Notes: generated from the letters alone by a model not told the origin. Counted from the first letter of the stretch, positions 18,957 through 28,700 are shown. The stretch is DNA of 64,000 nucleotides from Roseimaritima multifibrata (GCF_007741495.1 NZ_CP036262.1:6510001-6574000), one strand, 5' to 3'. Translations and numbers: made by a program.

Positions 18957-21881
18957 TCAATCCAAAGTCCGAGCGACTTCTTCGATTTTGTAGGCTTCCA
19001 AAACATCGTCCTGTTTGACGTCGTTGTAACCTGACAGTTTGATACCGCACTCCATTCCACGCGGGACCTCTTTGATGTCTTCCTTACCACGCCGCAGTGC
19101 ATCCAAAGGATAATCACCGATGGTTCGGCCATCGCGGTTGACTCGAATTCGGCAACCACGCTGGATCGATCCTTGAGCGACATAACAACCGGCAATCGTG
19201 CCGATTCGGCTGATTTGGAAGATCTGCTTAACCAGAGCCCGTCCAAGTTCAACGTTTCGTTTTTCTGGCCGCAAGCGTCCTTCGATCATCAACCGAATTT
19301 CGTCGGTCAATTTATAGATCACGTCATAACGTCGAATTTCAACTCCGCGTTCATCCGCCAATGAGCGGGCGGCGTCGTCTGGAATCACATTAAAGGCAAG
19401 GATCACCGCATCGGACGCGGACGCGAGCGTAACGTCGGCCAAGGTAACCCCACCAACACTTCGCTGCAGAACCCGCACTTCGACTTCAGGGTTTTCCAGC
19501 TTGGTTAGTTCTTTGTCGATAGCTTCCAAGGAGCCACGAACATCGGAGCGAATGATAACGTTCAGCTTGGTCTTTTCTTGCTGTTCGCCCAGTCGTCCCT
19601 GTTCCAGCAATTCCTGGAACGTTTCGAAGGAAACCTTGGTGGTGACGCCGGACAGGCTTTCCGTTCGGCTGCCATGTTCACGCGATGCTGCGATTTCGCG
19701 AGCCTGCGTGATATCGCTGAGGACGTGGAATCGATCGCCGGCACCCGGAGGTATATCCAGCCCGGTCAGATTCACAGGCGTACTTGGCCCAGCTTCTTGT
19801 AACGGAGCATTGGTGAGCGTATCGGTCATGGCCCGCACACGTCCGTGTGAGGAACCGCAAACCAGGATATCGCCAACTCGCAGGGTACCGTTCTGGACGA
19901 CCAACTTGGCGATCACACCGCGATCCCCTTGCTGTTCGGCTTCCAAACAAACCCCCAGTGCTTTACGCGATGGATTCGCACGGTATTCATGCAAATCAGC
20001 GACGGTCAGCAACGTTTCCAGAAGTTCATCCAACCCCATGCCGGTCGTGGCACTGGTCCGCACAACTTCGGTATCGCCACCCCATTCACTGGGAGTCAGC
20101 TGATGTTCGGTCATCTGGGTCATCGCCCGCATTGGATCGACACCTTCGAGGTCCGATTTATTCAATGCAACGACGATTGGCACACCAGCCGCTTTTGCGT
20201 GGCTGATCGCTTCTTCGGTTTGCGGCATAATTCCGTCGTCGGCTGCCACAACCAAAACCGCGATGTCGGTGACGTTCGCACCACGAGCACGCATTTCGGT
20301 AAACGCTTCGTGACCCGGCGTATCGACAAAGGTGACCGCGCGGCCATCTTTTTCGACCGTGTAGGCTCGAATGTGCTGCGTAATTCCGCCCGCTTCGCCT
20401 TTGACAACATTGATGCCGATCAAGGCATCCAGCAGGCTGGTTTTGCCGTGATCCACGTGACCCAGGAAGGTCACAATCGGAGCTCGTGTAACCAGATCCG
20501 CTTCTTCGTCTTCGGCTTCTTCGAGCGAAGTGATCAATTCGTCTTCAAGCGTCTCATGAGCTTTCAGATCGATTGTCAAATCCATATCGGCTGCAATCAA
20601 TTCTGCCGTTTGCTGATCGATCGTGGCGTTGATGTTTGCCATCACGCCCATTCCCATCATGAAACGGAGGACTTGAGCCACGGGGACTCCAGTCGCTTCG
20701 CAGAAATCTCGCATCGAGCATGGCAATTCCAAAGAAACAGCCTCTTTTCGGGGAGCTGCGGTGTTGACACCTTTACGGCGTCTACCACCACCGTGCCGTC
20801 CACCACCTCGGCGTCGACCGAAATCACCTCCGCCACCTTCCATCAGGTCGCGGCGATTGTTGGGGCGTCGGCTTCGGTTACGGTCAGGACGTGCCCCGGC
20901 CATACCCGCATTGCGTTTCTTTTCAGCCGCTTCGTCCGCTTCGCTAACTCGCGGCGACCGACCCTTTGCTTTCTCAGCAAATTCGGTCAGACCACCAGGA
21001 CGTGTCGCAGGCTTCTTCTTTTCGTCGGAGACAACTTTATCGATTCCAGCGGCGTCACCTTGCTTGTGGCCGGCGATCGCATCTTTGGTGAATCGAACTT
21101 CCGGCTGCTGCGCCGGCGGCTCCGAACCACTTTTCTTCGGTGCAGGCGGCTTCGCTTCGGGAAGGGCCGCCAAGTTGATTTTGATCGACGGTTCCCGTCG
21201 CTTCGGAGCTCGAGGGGCTCCGCCGGAATCGCCTTCACCACGACTCGATTGACTGGAACGACTGCCACGTCCGATGACGCGAATCTTGCCGCCACCACCA
21301 TGCCCAACAGGGTCACGGCGCATCGGCGAAAGAGGACCGGGGCTCATCTCAGGCTGCTGAGGTTTCGCTTTCGGCGCAGAGGCTGCTGGCTTTTCCTTCG
21401 GAGTTGCCGGAGGAGCTTTGGACGTCGCAGCGGGCTCGCTAGCCGCGGGCGTCTTAGCAGGTGTTGTCTCTGCAACCGGCTGTTCAGCAGGCTTGGCTGT
21501 TTCAGCAGGCAGATCCTCGACGGGCTTGGTAGCCGGAGGTGCATCTGCTTGAGCGGACTGCGGCGGTTCGGCTGCAGGCTCACTTGGAGCCCCAGTGGTG
21601 CGACGTCCAATTACCCGATTCGCAGTACCGCGATCAGAGATCACGTCACCCCCACGAACCGGGGCAATCGGAGCAGAGGCTCCTTTTGCAACTGAAACGG
21701 CAGGAGCGGCTTTTTTCTGTTTGCCGGCTTCTAGATATTTTTCAACACGCTGAACTTCATCATCATCCAAGCTTGCCAGTGCGGAACCCTTGCCGGTAAC
21801 ACCAGCTTTTTTACAGATTTCGACCAGCTCTTTGCTGTCTAACTTTAAGTCTTTTGCGAGCGCGTAAATGCGTACGGGCAC
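18957..21881 (-). CDS. infB: Translation initiation factor IF-2
   Basis: 974 residues, GTG start ([27 protein letters not shown] is the conserved IF2 N-terminal domain). A long Pro/Ala/Lys/Glu-rich linker (about 60-390) with Arg/Gly blocks follows. The GTPase has [13 protein letters not shown] (about 472), DTPGHEAF and NKSDLEG; the beta-barrel and fMet-tRNA-binding C-terminal domains end at [12 protein letters not shown]-2 delivers initiator tRNA to the 30S subunit. The long open frame on the opposite strand (19929-21695) is a compositional shadow of the linker and GTPase. Gene order nusA-infB-rbfA is the usual bacterial one; rimP and truB are not adjacent. Confidence 0.97.
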   Translation of the reverse strand: MPVRIYALAKDLKLDSKELVEICKKAGVTGKGSALASLDDDEVQRVEKYLEAGKQKKAAPAVSVAKGASAPIAPVRGGDVISDRGTANRVIGRRTTGAPSEPAAEPPQSAQADAPPATKPVEDLPAETAKPAEQPVAETTPAKTPAASEPAATSKAPPATPKEKPAASAPKAKPQQPEMSPGPLSPMRRDPVGHGGGGKIRVIGRGSRSSQSSRGEGDSGGAPRAPKRREPSIKINLAALPEAKPPAPKKSGSEPPAQQPEVRFTKDAIAGHKQGDAAGIDKVVSDEKKKPATRPGGLTEFAEKAKGRSPRVSEADEAAEKKRNAGMAGARPDRNRSRRPNNRRDLMEGGGGDFGRRRGGGRHGGGRRRKGVNTAAPRKEAVSLELPCSMRDFCEATGVPVAQVLRFMMGMGVMANINATIDQQTAELIAADMDLTIDLKAHETLEDELITSLEEAEDEEADLVTRAPIVTFLGHVDHGKTSLLDALIGINVVKGEAGGITQHIRAYTVEKDGRAVTFVDTPGHEAFTEMRARGANVTDIAVLVVAADDGIMPQTEEAISHAKAAGVPIVVALNKSDLEGVDPMRAMTQMTEHQLTPSEWGGDTEVVRTSATTGMGLDELLETLLTVADLHEYRANPSRKALGVCLEAEQQGDRGVIAKLVVQNGTLRVGDILVCGSSHGRVRAMTDTLTNAPLQEAGPSTPVNLTGLDIPPGAGDRFHVLSDITQAREIAASREHGSRTESLSGVTTKVSFETFQELLEQGRLGEQQEKTKLNVIIRSDVRGSLEAIDKELTKLENPEVEVRVLQRSVGGVTLADVTLASASDAVILAFNVIPDDAARSLADERGVEIRRYDVIYKLTDEIRLMIEGRLRPEKRNVELGRALVKQIFQISRIGTIAGCYVAQGSIQRGCRIRVNRDGRTIGDYPLDALRRGKEDIKEVPRGMECGIKLSGYNDVKQDDVLEAYKIEEVARTLD

Positions 21882-22014
21882 GGGGCAGGAATCCTGTGGA
21901 ATCGTTTCGTGACATGTCGTTAAATTACATCATTTCCTCCATACGCTTCGCTCGACATTGTCGCGAAGCGGCAGTCCTGACCCAGCTGGTTTCCCACTGG
22001 GCCTCTGCGGCGCA

Positions 22015-23493
22015 TCAACTACTTTGCTGACTGGTTTGAGCCGCTTCATCCGAATCTTCGTCACCAGAGGCTGCCTCGGACTCCGAAGTTTGTTCTTCAA
22101 CAGCAGGTTTCCCTGCCGCTTCCAAATTTTGATCCGTAGAGCCATCTTCTGCAACCGCTTGCTCCGAATCCGGAGCTTCTGCAGGAACCTCAGTCGCTGC
22201 TTCTGCAGGAACTTCTGCCGCTGCTTCCGCAGGAACCTCAGTCGCTGCTTCCGCAGGAACTTCTGCTGCAACAGCAGCCGGTTCACTACTCTCTACTTGT
22301 TTTTTTTCATTGTCGCGTCGGGTTCGACGTTCTTCAGCGGCAGCAACCTCGGCATCTTCGGCTCGAGCTTCCGCCTGTTCAACGATTCGGTCGACATCCG
22401 CTTCTGTCAAGCCGCTCATTTCAACCAGAGCATCCGGTTCGATCACCGAAAGGTCGTCATAGGAGAGATACCCCTGCTCAACCAAAGCTCCAGCGAGCTC
22501 TTCGGTAACACCTTCCAGCTCCAAGAAACCAGAGACAGCGCGACTGATCTGTTCCTCCAGTTCGCCGCCGGTCATGATTTCGATGTCCCAGCCACACAGT
22601 TTACTGGCCAGACGGACATTCTGTCCTCGTCGCCCAATCGCTAGCGATAACTGATCTTCCTGAACCAACACAATGGCTCGCCCGATCATATCACAAAGCA
22701 GGACCTGTTCGACTTCAGCGGGCTGCAACGCATTGGGAACCAAAACCAGAGGATCATCGCTATAGCGAATCACATCGATATGTTCACCGGCCAGCTCTTC
22801 ACGAACCGCCTTGATTCGACTGCCGCGAAAACCGACACAAACGGCGATAGGATCGACCTGATTATCCATACTGGCAACCGCAACTTTACTGCGATAACCA
22901 GGCTCACGACTGACCGATTTGATTTCAATCGTGCCATCGGAAAGCTCAGGGATCTCTTGTTCAAACAACCGCTGCACCAATTGCGGACGCGTTCGGCTGA
23001 GGACAACGCGAACCCGGTTGCCCGCGGCCCGAACCTCAAACACAACCGCTCGAACCCGCTCGTTGGCGTGCAGCGATTCGCCAGGAATCTGTTCACTACG
23101 AGGCAAAATGGCCTCGACATTCCCAAGATTCACCGTCGCAACACCGCCATCGGCTCGACCAATCGTGCCGCTCACGATCTGACCGATCAGTTCGCGATAC
23201 TCCAACATCAGGGAGTCTCGCTCGGCCTCTTTGACTTTTTGAATGATGACTTGCTTGGCAGTCTGGGCACCAATTCGGCCAATTTGATCTTCACCGACTG
23301 CTTCGCCGTCCAAGACCGCTTGGATCTTTCCGGACTGACGATCCAGGCGGACAACAATGTCCGAGTCTTCGCCGTACTGCCGCTTGGCCGCAGTCTGCAG
23401 CGCAGACTCAATCGCGGAGAACACGATTTCTTTATCTATGTTCTTTTCGCGATGGAGCGAGTCGACGTAACGAAGAATATCTTGGGGATTCAT
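22015..23493 (-). CDS. nusA: Transcription termination/antitermination factor NusA
   Basis: 492 residues. N-terminal RNA-polymerase-binding domain (NPQDILRYVDSLHREKNIDKEIVF), an S1 domain (LIGQIVSGTIGRADGGVATVNLG), KH domains (DPIAVCVGFRGSRIKAVREELAGEHIDVIRY and LAIGRRGQNVRLASKLCGWDIEI) and a helix-hairpin-helix C-terminal repeat (LVEQGYLSYDDLSVIEPDALVEMSGL). After that comes a Glu/Ala/Pro tail with four 8-residue repeats of the form EVPAEAAT (DNA about 22166-22267), then an acidic end. It modulates pausing, termination and antitermination. It is first in the nusA-infB-rbfA operon; a terminator-like hairpin lies 25 nt upstream of its ATG. Confidence 0.97.
   Translation of the reverse strand: MNPQDILRYVDSLHREKNIDKEIVFSAIESALQTAAKRQYGEDSDIVVRLDRQSGKIQAVLDGEAVGEDQIGRIGAQTAKQVIIQKVKEAERDSLMLEYRELIGQIVSGTIGRADGGVATVNLGNVEAILPRSEQIPGESLHANERVRAVVFEVRAAGNRVRVVLSRTRPQLVQRLFEQEIPELSDGTIEIKSVSREPGYRSKVAVASMDNQVDPIAVCVGFRGSRIKAVREELAGEHIDVIRYSDDPLVLVPNALQPAEVEQVLLCDMIGRAIVLVQEDQLSLAIGRRGQNVRLASKLCGWDIEIMTGGELEEQISRAVSGFLELEGVTEELAGALVEQGYLSYDDLSVIEPDALVEMSGLTEADVDRIVEQAEARAEDAEVAAAEERRTRRDNEKKQVESSEPAAVAAEVPAEAATEVPAEAAAEVPAEAATEVPAEAPDSEQAVAEDGSTDQNLEAAGKPAVEEQTSESEAASGDEDSDEAAQTSQQSS
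22166..22267. repeat. In-gene 24-bp repeats encoding EVPAEAAT-type octapeptides (nusA tail)
   Basis: About four 24-bp units inside nusA encode EVPAEAAT, EVPAEAAA, EVPAEAAT and EVPAEAPD. The unit length is a multiple of three, so copy number can vary without a frameshift. The encoded tail is acidic and probably disordered. Confidence 0.85.
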
Positions 23494-23517
23494 GCAGTTC
23501 TAATGGTTTCCACAGAC

Positions 23518-23548
23518 AAAAAAACGGCCCGGCCAATGGGACCCGGGC
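23518..23548 (-). terminator. Intrinsic terminator hairpin upstream of nusA
   Basis: On the minus strand GCCCGG/CCGGGC pair (23527-23532 with 23543-23548) around a 10-nt loop, followed directly by seven T residues (23524-23518). It lies 140 bp after the ketoacyl synthase-like stop and only 25 nt before the nusA ATG. It either ends the upstream transcript or attenuates nusA. Confidence 0.75.
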
Positions 23549-23687
23549 TGGTCGCAGGATCTATTCGAAGGACTGAGGTTACCGGCCGGCCGGCGATGTG
23601 TCAACCAACGGCAAATCAGAACCGGTCACGTTCGCGTTCAGCCACGCTGAACCGACGCCCCGATGCCCCTCCAGCCCCCTTAAATGG

Positions 23688-25004
23688 CTACTCAGCACCC
23701 AGTTTGGCGATTCGGACGCCCGCGGCCTGCCCTTGTGGGGTGATGTTGACCGACACGAAACTATCGCCTGCCGAAACGCCCCGTTCAACGCAGAGCGAAA
23801 CCGGACAGTCGGCATCGGGAGTTTGATAGTTGGGAGCCGGGAAAAGCTCCCCAGCTTGCATGGCAAGCAAACTAGTGATTACTTCGACCATTCCCCCACC
23901 GGCCCCTAAATTGCCAAAATTACCTTTGGCAGCGACCACCGGAGGAGCCGTTGCCCCCTCGAAGAATTCAGCAATTGCCCCCGCTTCCTGGCGATCGCCC
24001 GAAACGGTCCCCAGCCCGTGAGCGTGAACATGCCCGACCTGCGGTGCATCGCGGCAAGCGGCTCGAAGCACATTCAAGATGGCTTGGTGCTGGAAATCCG
24101 CCACCACACTCCCCGCCACAGCACTACTTCCATACCCGCAGACTTCACCCAAGATATTGGCCCCACGCGCTTCGGCGTGCTCCAGGGTTTCCAAAATCAT
24201 TGCCCCAGCCCCTTCCCCGAGCACCGACCCATCGCGATCGGCGTCAAACGGGCGGCTCATCTTAGCAGGATCATCGCGGTCGGCCGCCAGTTCCTCTTGC
24301 ATGCAAGCATGCATTGTCCGGAAAGGATGGACCTTCGAACCGGTCGAACCGACCAGAATCACATCCGCATGCCCCCGCTGCAGCGTCACAAAGGCTTCAC
24401 CGATGGCTGCCGGAGCACTTGCTTCACGGATGGTGATCGAATTGTTCGGTCCCTGCAGATTGTTATAAATCGCGATATGACTGGCTGGCATGTTGGGCAG
24501 GTACTTCAACAGCCACAGCGGATTCACCTCGGGCTTTCCCTTGGCCCCCCACTGATCAAACTGAAATTCCCCATCCTCATTCAGGCACTTCTGCACCCCG
24601 GCGGCGAATTCTTCGGGAAGGGTCATGATGTAATCGCAACCGTAGATCACTCCGGTTCGATGCGGATCGCGGATTTCGGCCGTCAGACCGGCATCGGTCA
24701 GTGCCAACTGGGCTACCGCCACCCCCATTTCGATCTCGCGGCACATGACCTTGCTGCCCTTGCGGATCGTCCGCTGCAGGGCTTTCTCCAACGGCCCATA
24801 ATTGTCGATTTTGCCAGTAAAGTCCTTTGCTTCGGCACCGCAAGCGATGGGCAAGCTTTCGGTCGGGATGCTTTCCAGACGTGAAATGCCGCTTTCCCCC
24901 TGAAGCAACCGCTCATAGAGTCGTTTTGGATCATTTCCAAGCGGGCTAACCACGCCAAGACCGGTGATCACTACGCGAGGCAGAGTATTCTTTTGCTGAA
25001 CCAT
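23688..25004 (-). CDS. Beta-ketoacyl-ACP synthase homologue lacking the catalytic Cys
   Basis: 438 residues from ATG 25004 (MVQQKNTLPRVVITGLGVVSPLG); a TTG three codons upstream is less likely. The thiolase-fold FabF pattern is plain. Against the FabF active-site block (GPSISIATACTSG) the ungapped match is GPNNSITIREASA, so the nucleophile Cys is Glu (about residue 194). The first His survives in HAHGLGTVSGDRQEAG, but the second (KSMTGH in FabF) is Asn in AKGNFGNLGAGGG. It therefore resembles chain-length-factor (KS-beta) or KSQ proteins, and condensing activity is not expected. It may act as a partner of a true KS or as a decarboxylase-type initiator. No other fatty-acid or polyketide gene is adjacent; nusA lies downstream on the same strand. 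Confidence 0.85.
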   Translation of the reverse strand: MVQQKNTLPRVVITGLGVVSPLGNDPKRLYERLLQGESGISRLESIPTESLPIACGAEAKDFTGKIDNYGPLEKALQRTIRKGSKVMCREIEMGVAVAQLALTDAGLTAEIRDPHRTGVIYGCDYIMTLPEEFAAGVQKCLNEDGEFQFDQWGAKGKPEVNPLWLLKYLPNMPASHIAIYNNLQGPNNSITIREASAPAAIGEAFVTLQRGHADVILVGSTGSKVHPFRTMHACMQEELAADRDDPAKMSRPFDADRDGSVLGEGAGAMILETLEHAEARGANILGEVCGYGSSAVAGSVVADFQHQAILNVLRAACRDAPQVGHVHAHGLGTVSGDRQEAGAIAEFFEGATAPPVVAAKGNFGNLGAGGGMVEVITSLLAMQAGELFPAPNYQTPDADCPVSLCVERGVSAGDSFVSVNITPQGQAAGVRIAKLGAE

Positions 25005-25179
25005 GACTTCCAAGCTGATCGATTACGGCAAATTTTTGAGGGACACCCTTGTATCCCCGACAATTTTCGCGGGACACCCAGTGCTCCCAACGATGGAGAG
25101 ACGCATTCTAATCACTCCGGACTGAATCCGACGAGATGGGCAAACGCTCCAGACGGGGACTTCCAGCACATGGGTCGCC

Positions 25180-25220
25180 AAAAACAAAAACCGACCAGCT
25201 TTCCGTAGAAAGCTGGCCGG
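25180..25220 (-). terminator. Intrinsic terminator of the porin gene
   Basis: Near-perfect hairpin (CCGACCAGCTTTC, 25191-25203, pairs with GAAAGCTGGCCGG, 25208-25220, one mismatch, 4-nt loop). On the minus strand it is followed by a T tract (TTTTTGTTTT, 25190-25181). It begins 38 bp after the porin stop, as expected for a strong rho-independent terminator. Confidence 0.9.
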
Positions 25221-25257
25221 CATGCGGATTCCTGGGAGCCCTGTGATTCATCAAGAC

Positions 25258-26559
25258 CTAGAAGGTCAAGATAGCGTCCATTCCGAACGTTGTCTGCGAT
25301 GCAGCATTGTTCTCGTTGATAGCGAAGTCGCCATCTTTGTCCCAGTCCCAGCGAAGTTCAGGACGGACGATCAAGTTCGAGTTGAACCGGTGGTTCAAGC
25401 CGAAGGTCAGATCGTAGACGTCGACGTTGTCGTCACCAACAACTCCGGTGTCTGGATCGCGGTGGAAGTACTCAAAGCGAGTTCCAACCGCGGTGCAGTC
25501 ATTGATGTCATACATCAAGTAGTTGACCAAGGCGAAACCTTTACGGAAGTTAACATCCGTATTGTTTGCGTGGGTGTTGATGTAATCCCACTGCGAAATC
25601 CAGGTGGTTTTCTCAGTTAGAGCAACATCGAATACCATGCTGTGCATGTAGCCTTCTTCCTGGACTCCGGAAGTCGCTGCACCCAGAGCACCGTTGGTGC
25701 CGAAACGACCGATGGTCGTTGCGTAGGTCAACGACACGTCTTCCGACATTCCAACGGTGAAACCACCGAGGAAGTTGTCACCATTGTCTACGTAACCGCT
25801 GTCCCAGCCGAAGGTGTAACCACCAAAGACCGACAAATCGCTCGACACATCGTACGTTGCCAAGAACCCGGTGTGGGTAAACGGCTCGTTGTTGTACATC
25901 GTGTAAGCGTGGCTGTAGAAGAAGTTATCCGGAGCCGCAACAACTTCGTAACCGATAGCGGTGTAGAAGTGACCGGCTTTAACCGACAAATCTCCGTAAG
26001 CTGCTTCAACATACAACTGAGGCAGTGCCCAGCCGTAAGGTCCGTTGTCCCAGGTTTGATCCCAACTGTCGTTGTTAGGGCCAAAGGCCTGAGTGTCGTT
26101 AGCGTCGGTACCGTACATGAAGTCAATGCGACCCCCGATGTCCAGTCCGCAGCTACCGTCGGCTACCTTCTCTGCATACATCCACAACTGCTGCATCTGA
26201 ATCTTGTCAGCATAGTTGTTGAATCGATTCTGACCGTTCTGGCTGTGATAGCCCAACTGTCCCCAGCCACCAACGGACCAGCCGTTGTAATCGCCGAAGA
26301 CGCTGTAGGGATCGCCCAGGCAACAATCGCCGAACAGATCTCCGATTCCCAGTCCGGTTGAGCAGCCTCCACACATCCCGTCACAGCTGCTATCGGAGCA
26401 ACCACAGGCGATGTCGCAGCCATCGGTATCACAACCGTCGGTGCAAGAGGCAGGTACAACGGCCGACGCATAAGCGTTGGTATAGTCATCAGCGGCAGCG
26501 GCGCCCATGTGCATCGTGCACAAAGCAGCTGCAAGCATAGCAATTTTACTCAGTTTCAC
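25258..26559 (-). CDS. Outer-membrane beta-barrel porin, BBP2/OmpL-like, with Cys-rich N-terminus
   Basis: 433 residues from a GTG with GGGAG about 8 nt upstream. A signal peptide (IAMLAAALCTMHMGAAAA) is followed by a segment with ten cysteines within about 45 residues (SCTDGC, DGCDIACGC, SSCDGMCGGC, GDCC). The rest is a barrel of alternating aromatic/polar strands: VGGWGQLGYHSQNG, IGGRIDFMYGTDA, LYVEAAYGDLSVKAGHFYTAIGYEVV, FRKGFALVNYLMYDINDCTAVGTRFEYF, ending in the outer-membrane signature Phe (MDAILTF). It matches planctomycete BBP2 proteins. Probably a general diffusion or solute-specific porin. The strong terminator and SD suggest high expression as a single-gene unit. Confidence 0.9.
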   Translation of the reverse strand: MKLSKIAMLAAALCTMHMGAAAADDYTNAYASAVVPASCTDGCDTDGCDIACGCSDSSCDGMCGGCSTGLGIGDLFGDCCLGDPYSVFGDYNGWSVGGWGQLGYHSQNGQNRFNNYADKIQMQQLWMYAEKVADGSCGLDIGGRIDFMYGTDANDTQAFGPNNDSWDQTWDNGPYGWALPQLYVEAAYGDLSVKAGHFYTAIGYEVVAAPDNFFYSHAYTMYNNEPFTHTGFLATYDVSSDLSVFGGYTFGWDSGYVDNGDNFLGGFTVGMSEDVSLTYATTIGRFGTNGALGAATSGVQEEGYMHSMVFDVALTEKTTWISQWDYINTHANNTDVNFRKGFALVNYLMYDINDCTAVGTRFEYFHRDPDTGVVGDDNVDVYDLTFGLNHRFNSNLIVRPELRWDWDKDGDFAINENNAASQTTFGMDAILTF

Positions 26560-26726
26560 AGGATTCTCCCCAATCCGAAGTTTTAGCGCACAAACGAAGT
26601 GTTTTGTCTTACGCCTTACTGGGAGATATCGGATGGGTAGCCCGGAAAGAATGGCTTTGTTGGATAATCCGAGGATCTAACCTCCGGAAAAGAAACGGTC
26701 GTTGCGAAGGTAACGATTATGACGGC

Positions 26727-27743
26727 TCAATGAGGCTTGTTGCCCCCCGAACCCGACAACAACCCCCTCACAAAGGTGGGCGAAACGAACAAACAATTAG
26801 CAACGATCATGATCCAACCAAAAGTGACCATCCCCAAGCATATAGCGATCCCCCCGTGTACCATCACCGCCATCATTAGCACAAAAGGGCGAGTCAATTT
26901 CGGCCACACCAAAGCACAGTAAAAGGTTTCCCAAAAAATCGTCGCGTGCGCCGCTGCACTACACAGCAAGGGGTAACGAGCCACCAACCAGGTCACGTCC
27001 AATGACTGGTATTCATAATTGGCAACCGAAAACCAAAGCGCACTACCATCCCACCACGTTTCGCCTCTGGCTTTCCACAGGCCGCCAAACAAATAGATCA
27101 CGCACAAATGCAACTGCCCCAGTCGGGTGGCGATCGTGACCGCCGGTGAAGCTTCTGCGGAAGGGAACATCCAAGCTTTCCAGGTCCCCCGCCACTTCCC
27201 CTCGACCAAATGAAGAAAGCGGCCGCGTAACTTTGCGTCCAGTGAATAGACAGCCCCGCAGGGCGCCAACATCAAATACATCAACAGCATCGTGACAATC
27301 TGATCCAAACCGAACAGCGATCCGGTCAGCCTGTGGACATACATCAACTGCATCCCCCAGGCCAATGGTGCGACGACACGCGTCCCCAGCCCTAACATCA
27401 GGGCGGCTGCAACCAGCAACATCAGCAGATGATGCCCCCACAGCAACGCCGCATGATCGATCCACCATAAATACGATCGCCCCCAGTCCCCGTTCTCAGG
27501 AACAATCGCCCCTTGATGTAAATCACGGATCGTCGCGTTATCAATCCAGGCGTCGGGGCCCAAAAACGAAAGCAGATCCCCAGCCAACACCACGTGGATA
27601 TAAAGCAGCATCGAACCGGTGGCGATGCGAATCAACGCCAACGTGTGAGGCAAGCGAGGCTCGAACCAAAACCGGTTCCAATTAGTCACCAACCCTGCAG
27701 CCCAATCCCGAACCGAATCGAGAACCCATTTAGATCGATCCAT
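26727..27743 (-). CDS. HTTM domain integral membrane protein (vitamin K-dependent carboxylase-like)
   Basis: 338 residues, at least seven hydrophobic helices. The HTTM (horizontally transferred transmembrane) pattern is visible: LALIRIATGSMLLYIHVVL near the N-terminus, GLGTRVVAPLAWGMQLMYVHR, LDQIVTMLLMYLMLAPCGAVYSLD, QLHLCVIYLFGGLWKARGETWWDGSALWFSV and IFWETFYCALVWPKLTRPF. The family shares the membrane core of gamma-glutamyl carboxylase; bacterial members have no established substrate. Its start overlaps the partner gene's stop (TAATG), so the two are translationally coupled. Confidence 0.88.
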   Translation of the reverse strand: MDRSKWVLDSVRDWAAGLVTNWNRFWFEPRLPHTLALIRIATGSMLLYIHVVLAGDLLSFLGPDAWIDNATIRDLHQGAIVPENGDWGRSYLWWIDHAALLWGHHLLMLLVAAALMLGLGTRVVAPLAWGMQLMYVHRLTGSLFGLDQIVTMLLMYLMLAPCGAVYSLDAKLRGRFLHLVEGKWRGTWKAWMFPSAEASPAVTIATRLGQLHLCVIYLFGGLWKARGETWWDGSALWFSVANYEYQSLDVTWLVARYPLLCSAAAHATIFWETFYCALVWPKLTRPFVLMMAVMVHGGIAICLGMVTFGWIMIVANCLFVSPTFVRGLLSGSGGNKPH

Positions 27744-28588
27744 TACTGCTGTTCTCCCTGCAGATCATCGCCTACTGAATCATCACCCGCGGAATCATCG
27801 ACGGCGGGACCATCGACGGCGGAACCTTCGACGGCGGCGGGGCTACCTACGGGAAGGTTTTCTCGAGGAACCGGGTCCGGCTGATAAGCGGCGGGTGGAT
27901 AGGGTTCCGGCGGCATCGCTTCATCCAACAAATTGACGTAAAGCCGAGGATCGCGAAGGCGAACTTGGTCGCGTAAATATTCGGGAACAAAGGGAGCACG
28001 GTGCTCGACACGATCGACCGTGATCTGATCGACGGGAACCCCTGCCTTACCCGCCAGATGCCGGCGGAAAGAATCGCGGATCGATTCGTATTGATCTCGA
28101 CTCGCCTGCCAGCGGCGAACCATTTCGTCCGGTTCCCGCTCCTTCACCTCCGCCGGTATCGGAGCCGCGTGCACGTTGTTGAGGAACTCGGTCAACATAA
28201 AGTGCCGGTGGTACAACAACCGCGGCCACTGACTTTCAAGATCGGGATATAGGACCGACGTTTCCGCCCCATCCGGCCGCTGCACATGAACATCGATTAA
28301 ATGGCTAGGGCCGGGATCGGGTGCAAAAAAGGCATAGCCGTGGTTCATATAGAGGAATTCACTATATCGTCGCACCGGCGTATTTAATGCGACTCCCGCG
28401 GGAGAACCGTCCGCATTAAACGGCAGACGCGTAATAAACTCGACCGGCTCGCCAACGACAGCCCATAGATGCCAGAGGATCAATCCACTAAGGATCCAAC
28501 GCCAACGCGTCGACGGCATGCCGCCAACCGATTCGGATTCCGCAGACCGCTCCACCGCTGAAGCCTCCACTGCACGTGTCGCTACCAT
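27743..28588 (-). CDS. Membrane-anchored protein of unknown function, HTTM partner
   Basis: 281 residues, first of a two-gene unit with the HTTM protein. One N-terminal transmembrane helix (WILSGLILWHLWAVVGEPV), then a soluble domain with RRYSEFLYMNHGYAFFAPDPGPSHLIDVHVQ, LESQWPRLLYHRHFMLTEFLNN and VDRVEHRAPFVPEYLRDQVRLRDPRLYVNL. The end is acidic and repetitive (VEGSAVDGPAVDDSAGDDSVGDD). I do not recognise a named enzyme domain. Proteins like this often precede HTTM genes in planctomycetes and could present a substrate to the HTTM protein; that is inference. An in-frame ATG at 28519 would start directly before the helix. Confidence 0.72.
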   Translation of the reverse strand: MVATRAVEASAVERSAESESVGGMPSTRWRWILSGLILWHLWAVVGEPVEFITRLPFNADGSPAGVALNTPVRRYSEFLYMNHGYAFFAPDPGPSHLIDVHVQRPDGAETSVLYPDLESQWPRLLYHRHFMLTEFLNNVHAAPIPAEVKEREPDEMVRRWQASRDQYESIRDSFRRHLAGKAGVPVDQITVDRVEHRAPFVPEYLRDQVRLRDPRLYVNLLDEAMPPEPYPPAAYQPDPVPRENLPVGSPAAVEGSAVDGPAVDDSAGDDSVGDDLQGEQQ

Positions 28589-28700
28589 GCCTATCTTATT
28601 CCTTGCGTAAAGTTAGCCGTCGGCCTCGAGTTTAACTTTAGCACGCAGAATGGTACAGAACGCCAGAAGCGCCACAGAAAGTCGCTCCGGCCACGAAGCA

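Noticed and set aside
19929-21695. 588-codon plus-strand open frame
   Set aside because: It lies entirely antisense to infB; composition follows the third-codon bias of the opposite strand and no domain is recognisable.
22780-23826. 348-codon plus-strand frame opposite nusA
   Set aside because: Antisense shadow of a clear nusA gene, with no family similarity.
24018-24884. 288-codon plus-strand frame
   Set aside because: Shadow of the ketoacyl synthase-like gene on the other strand.
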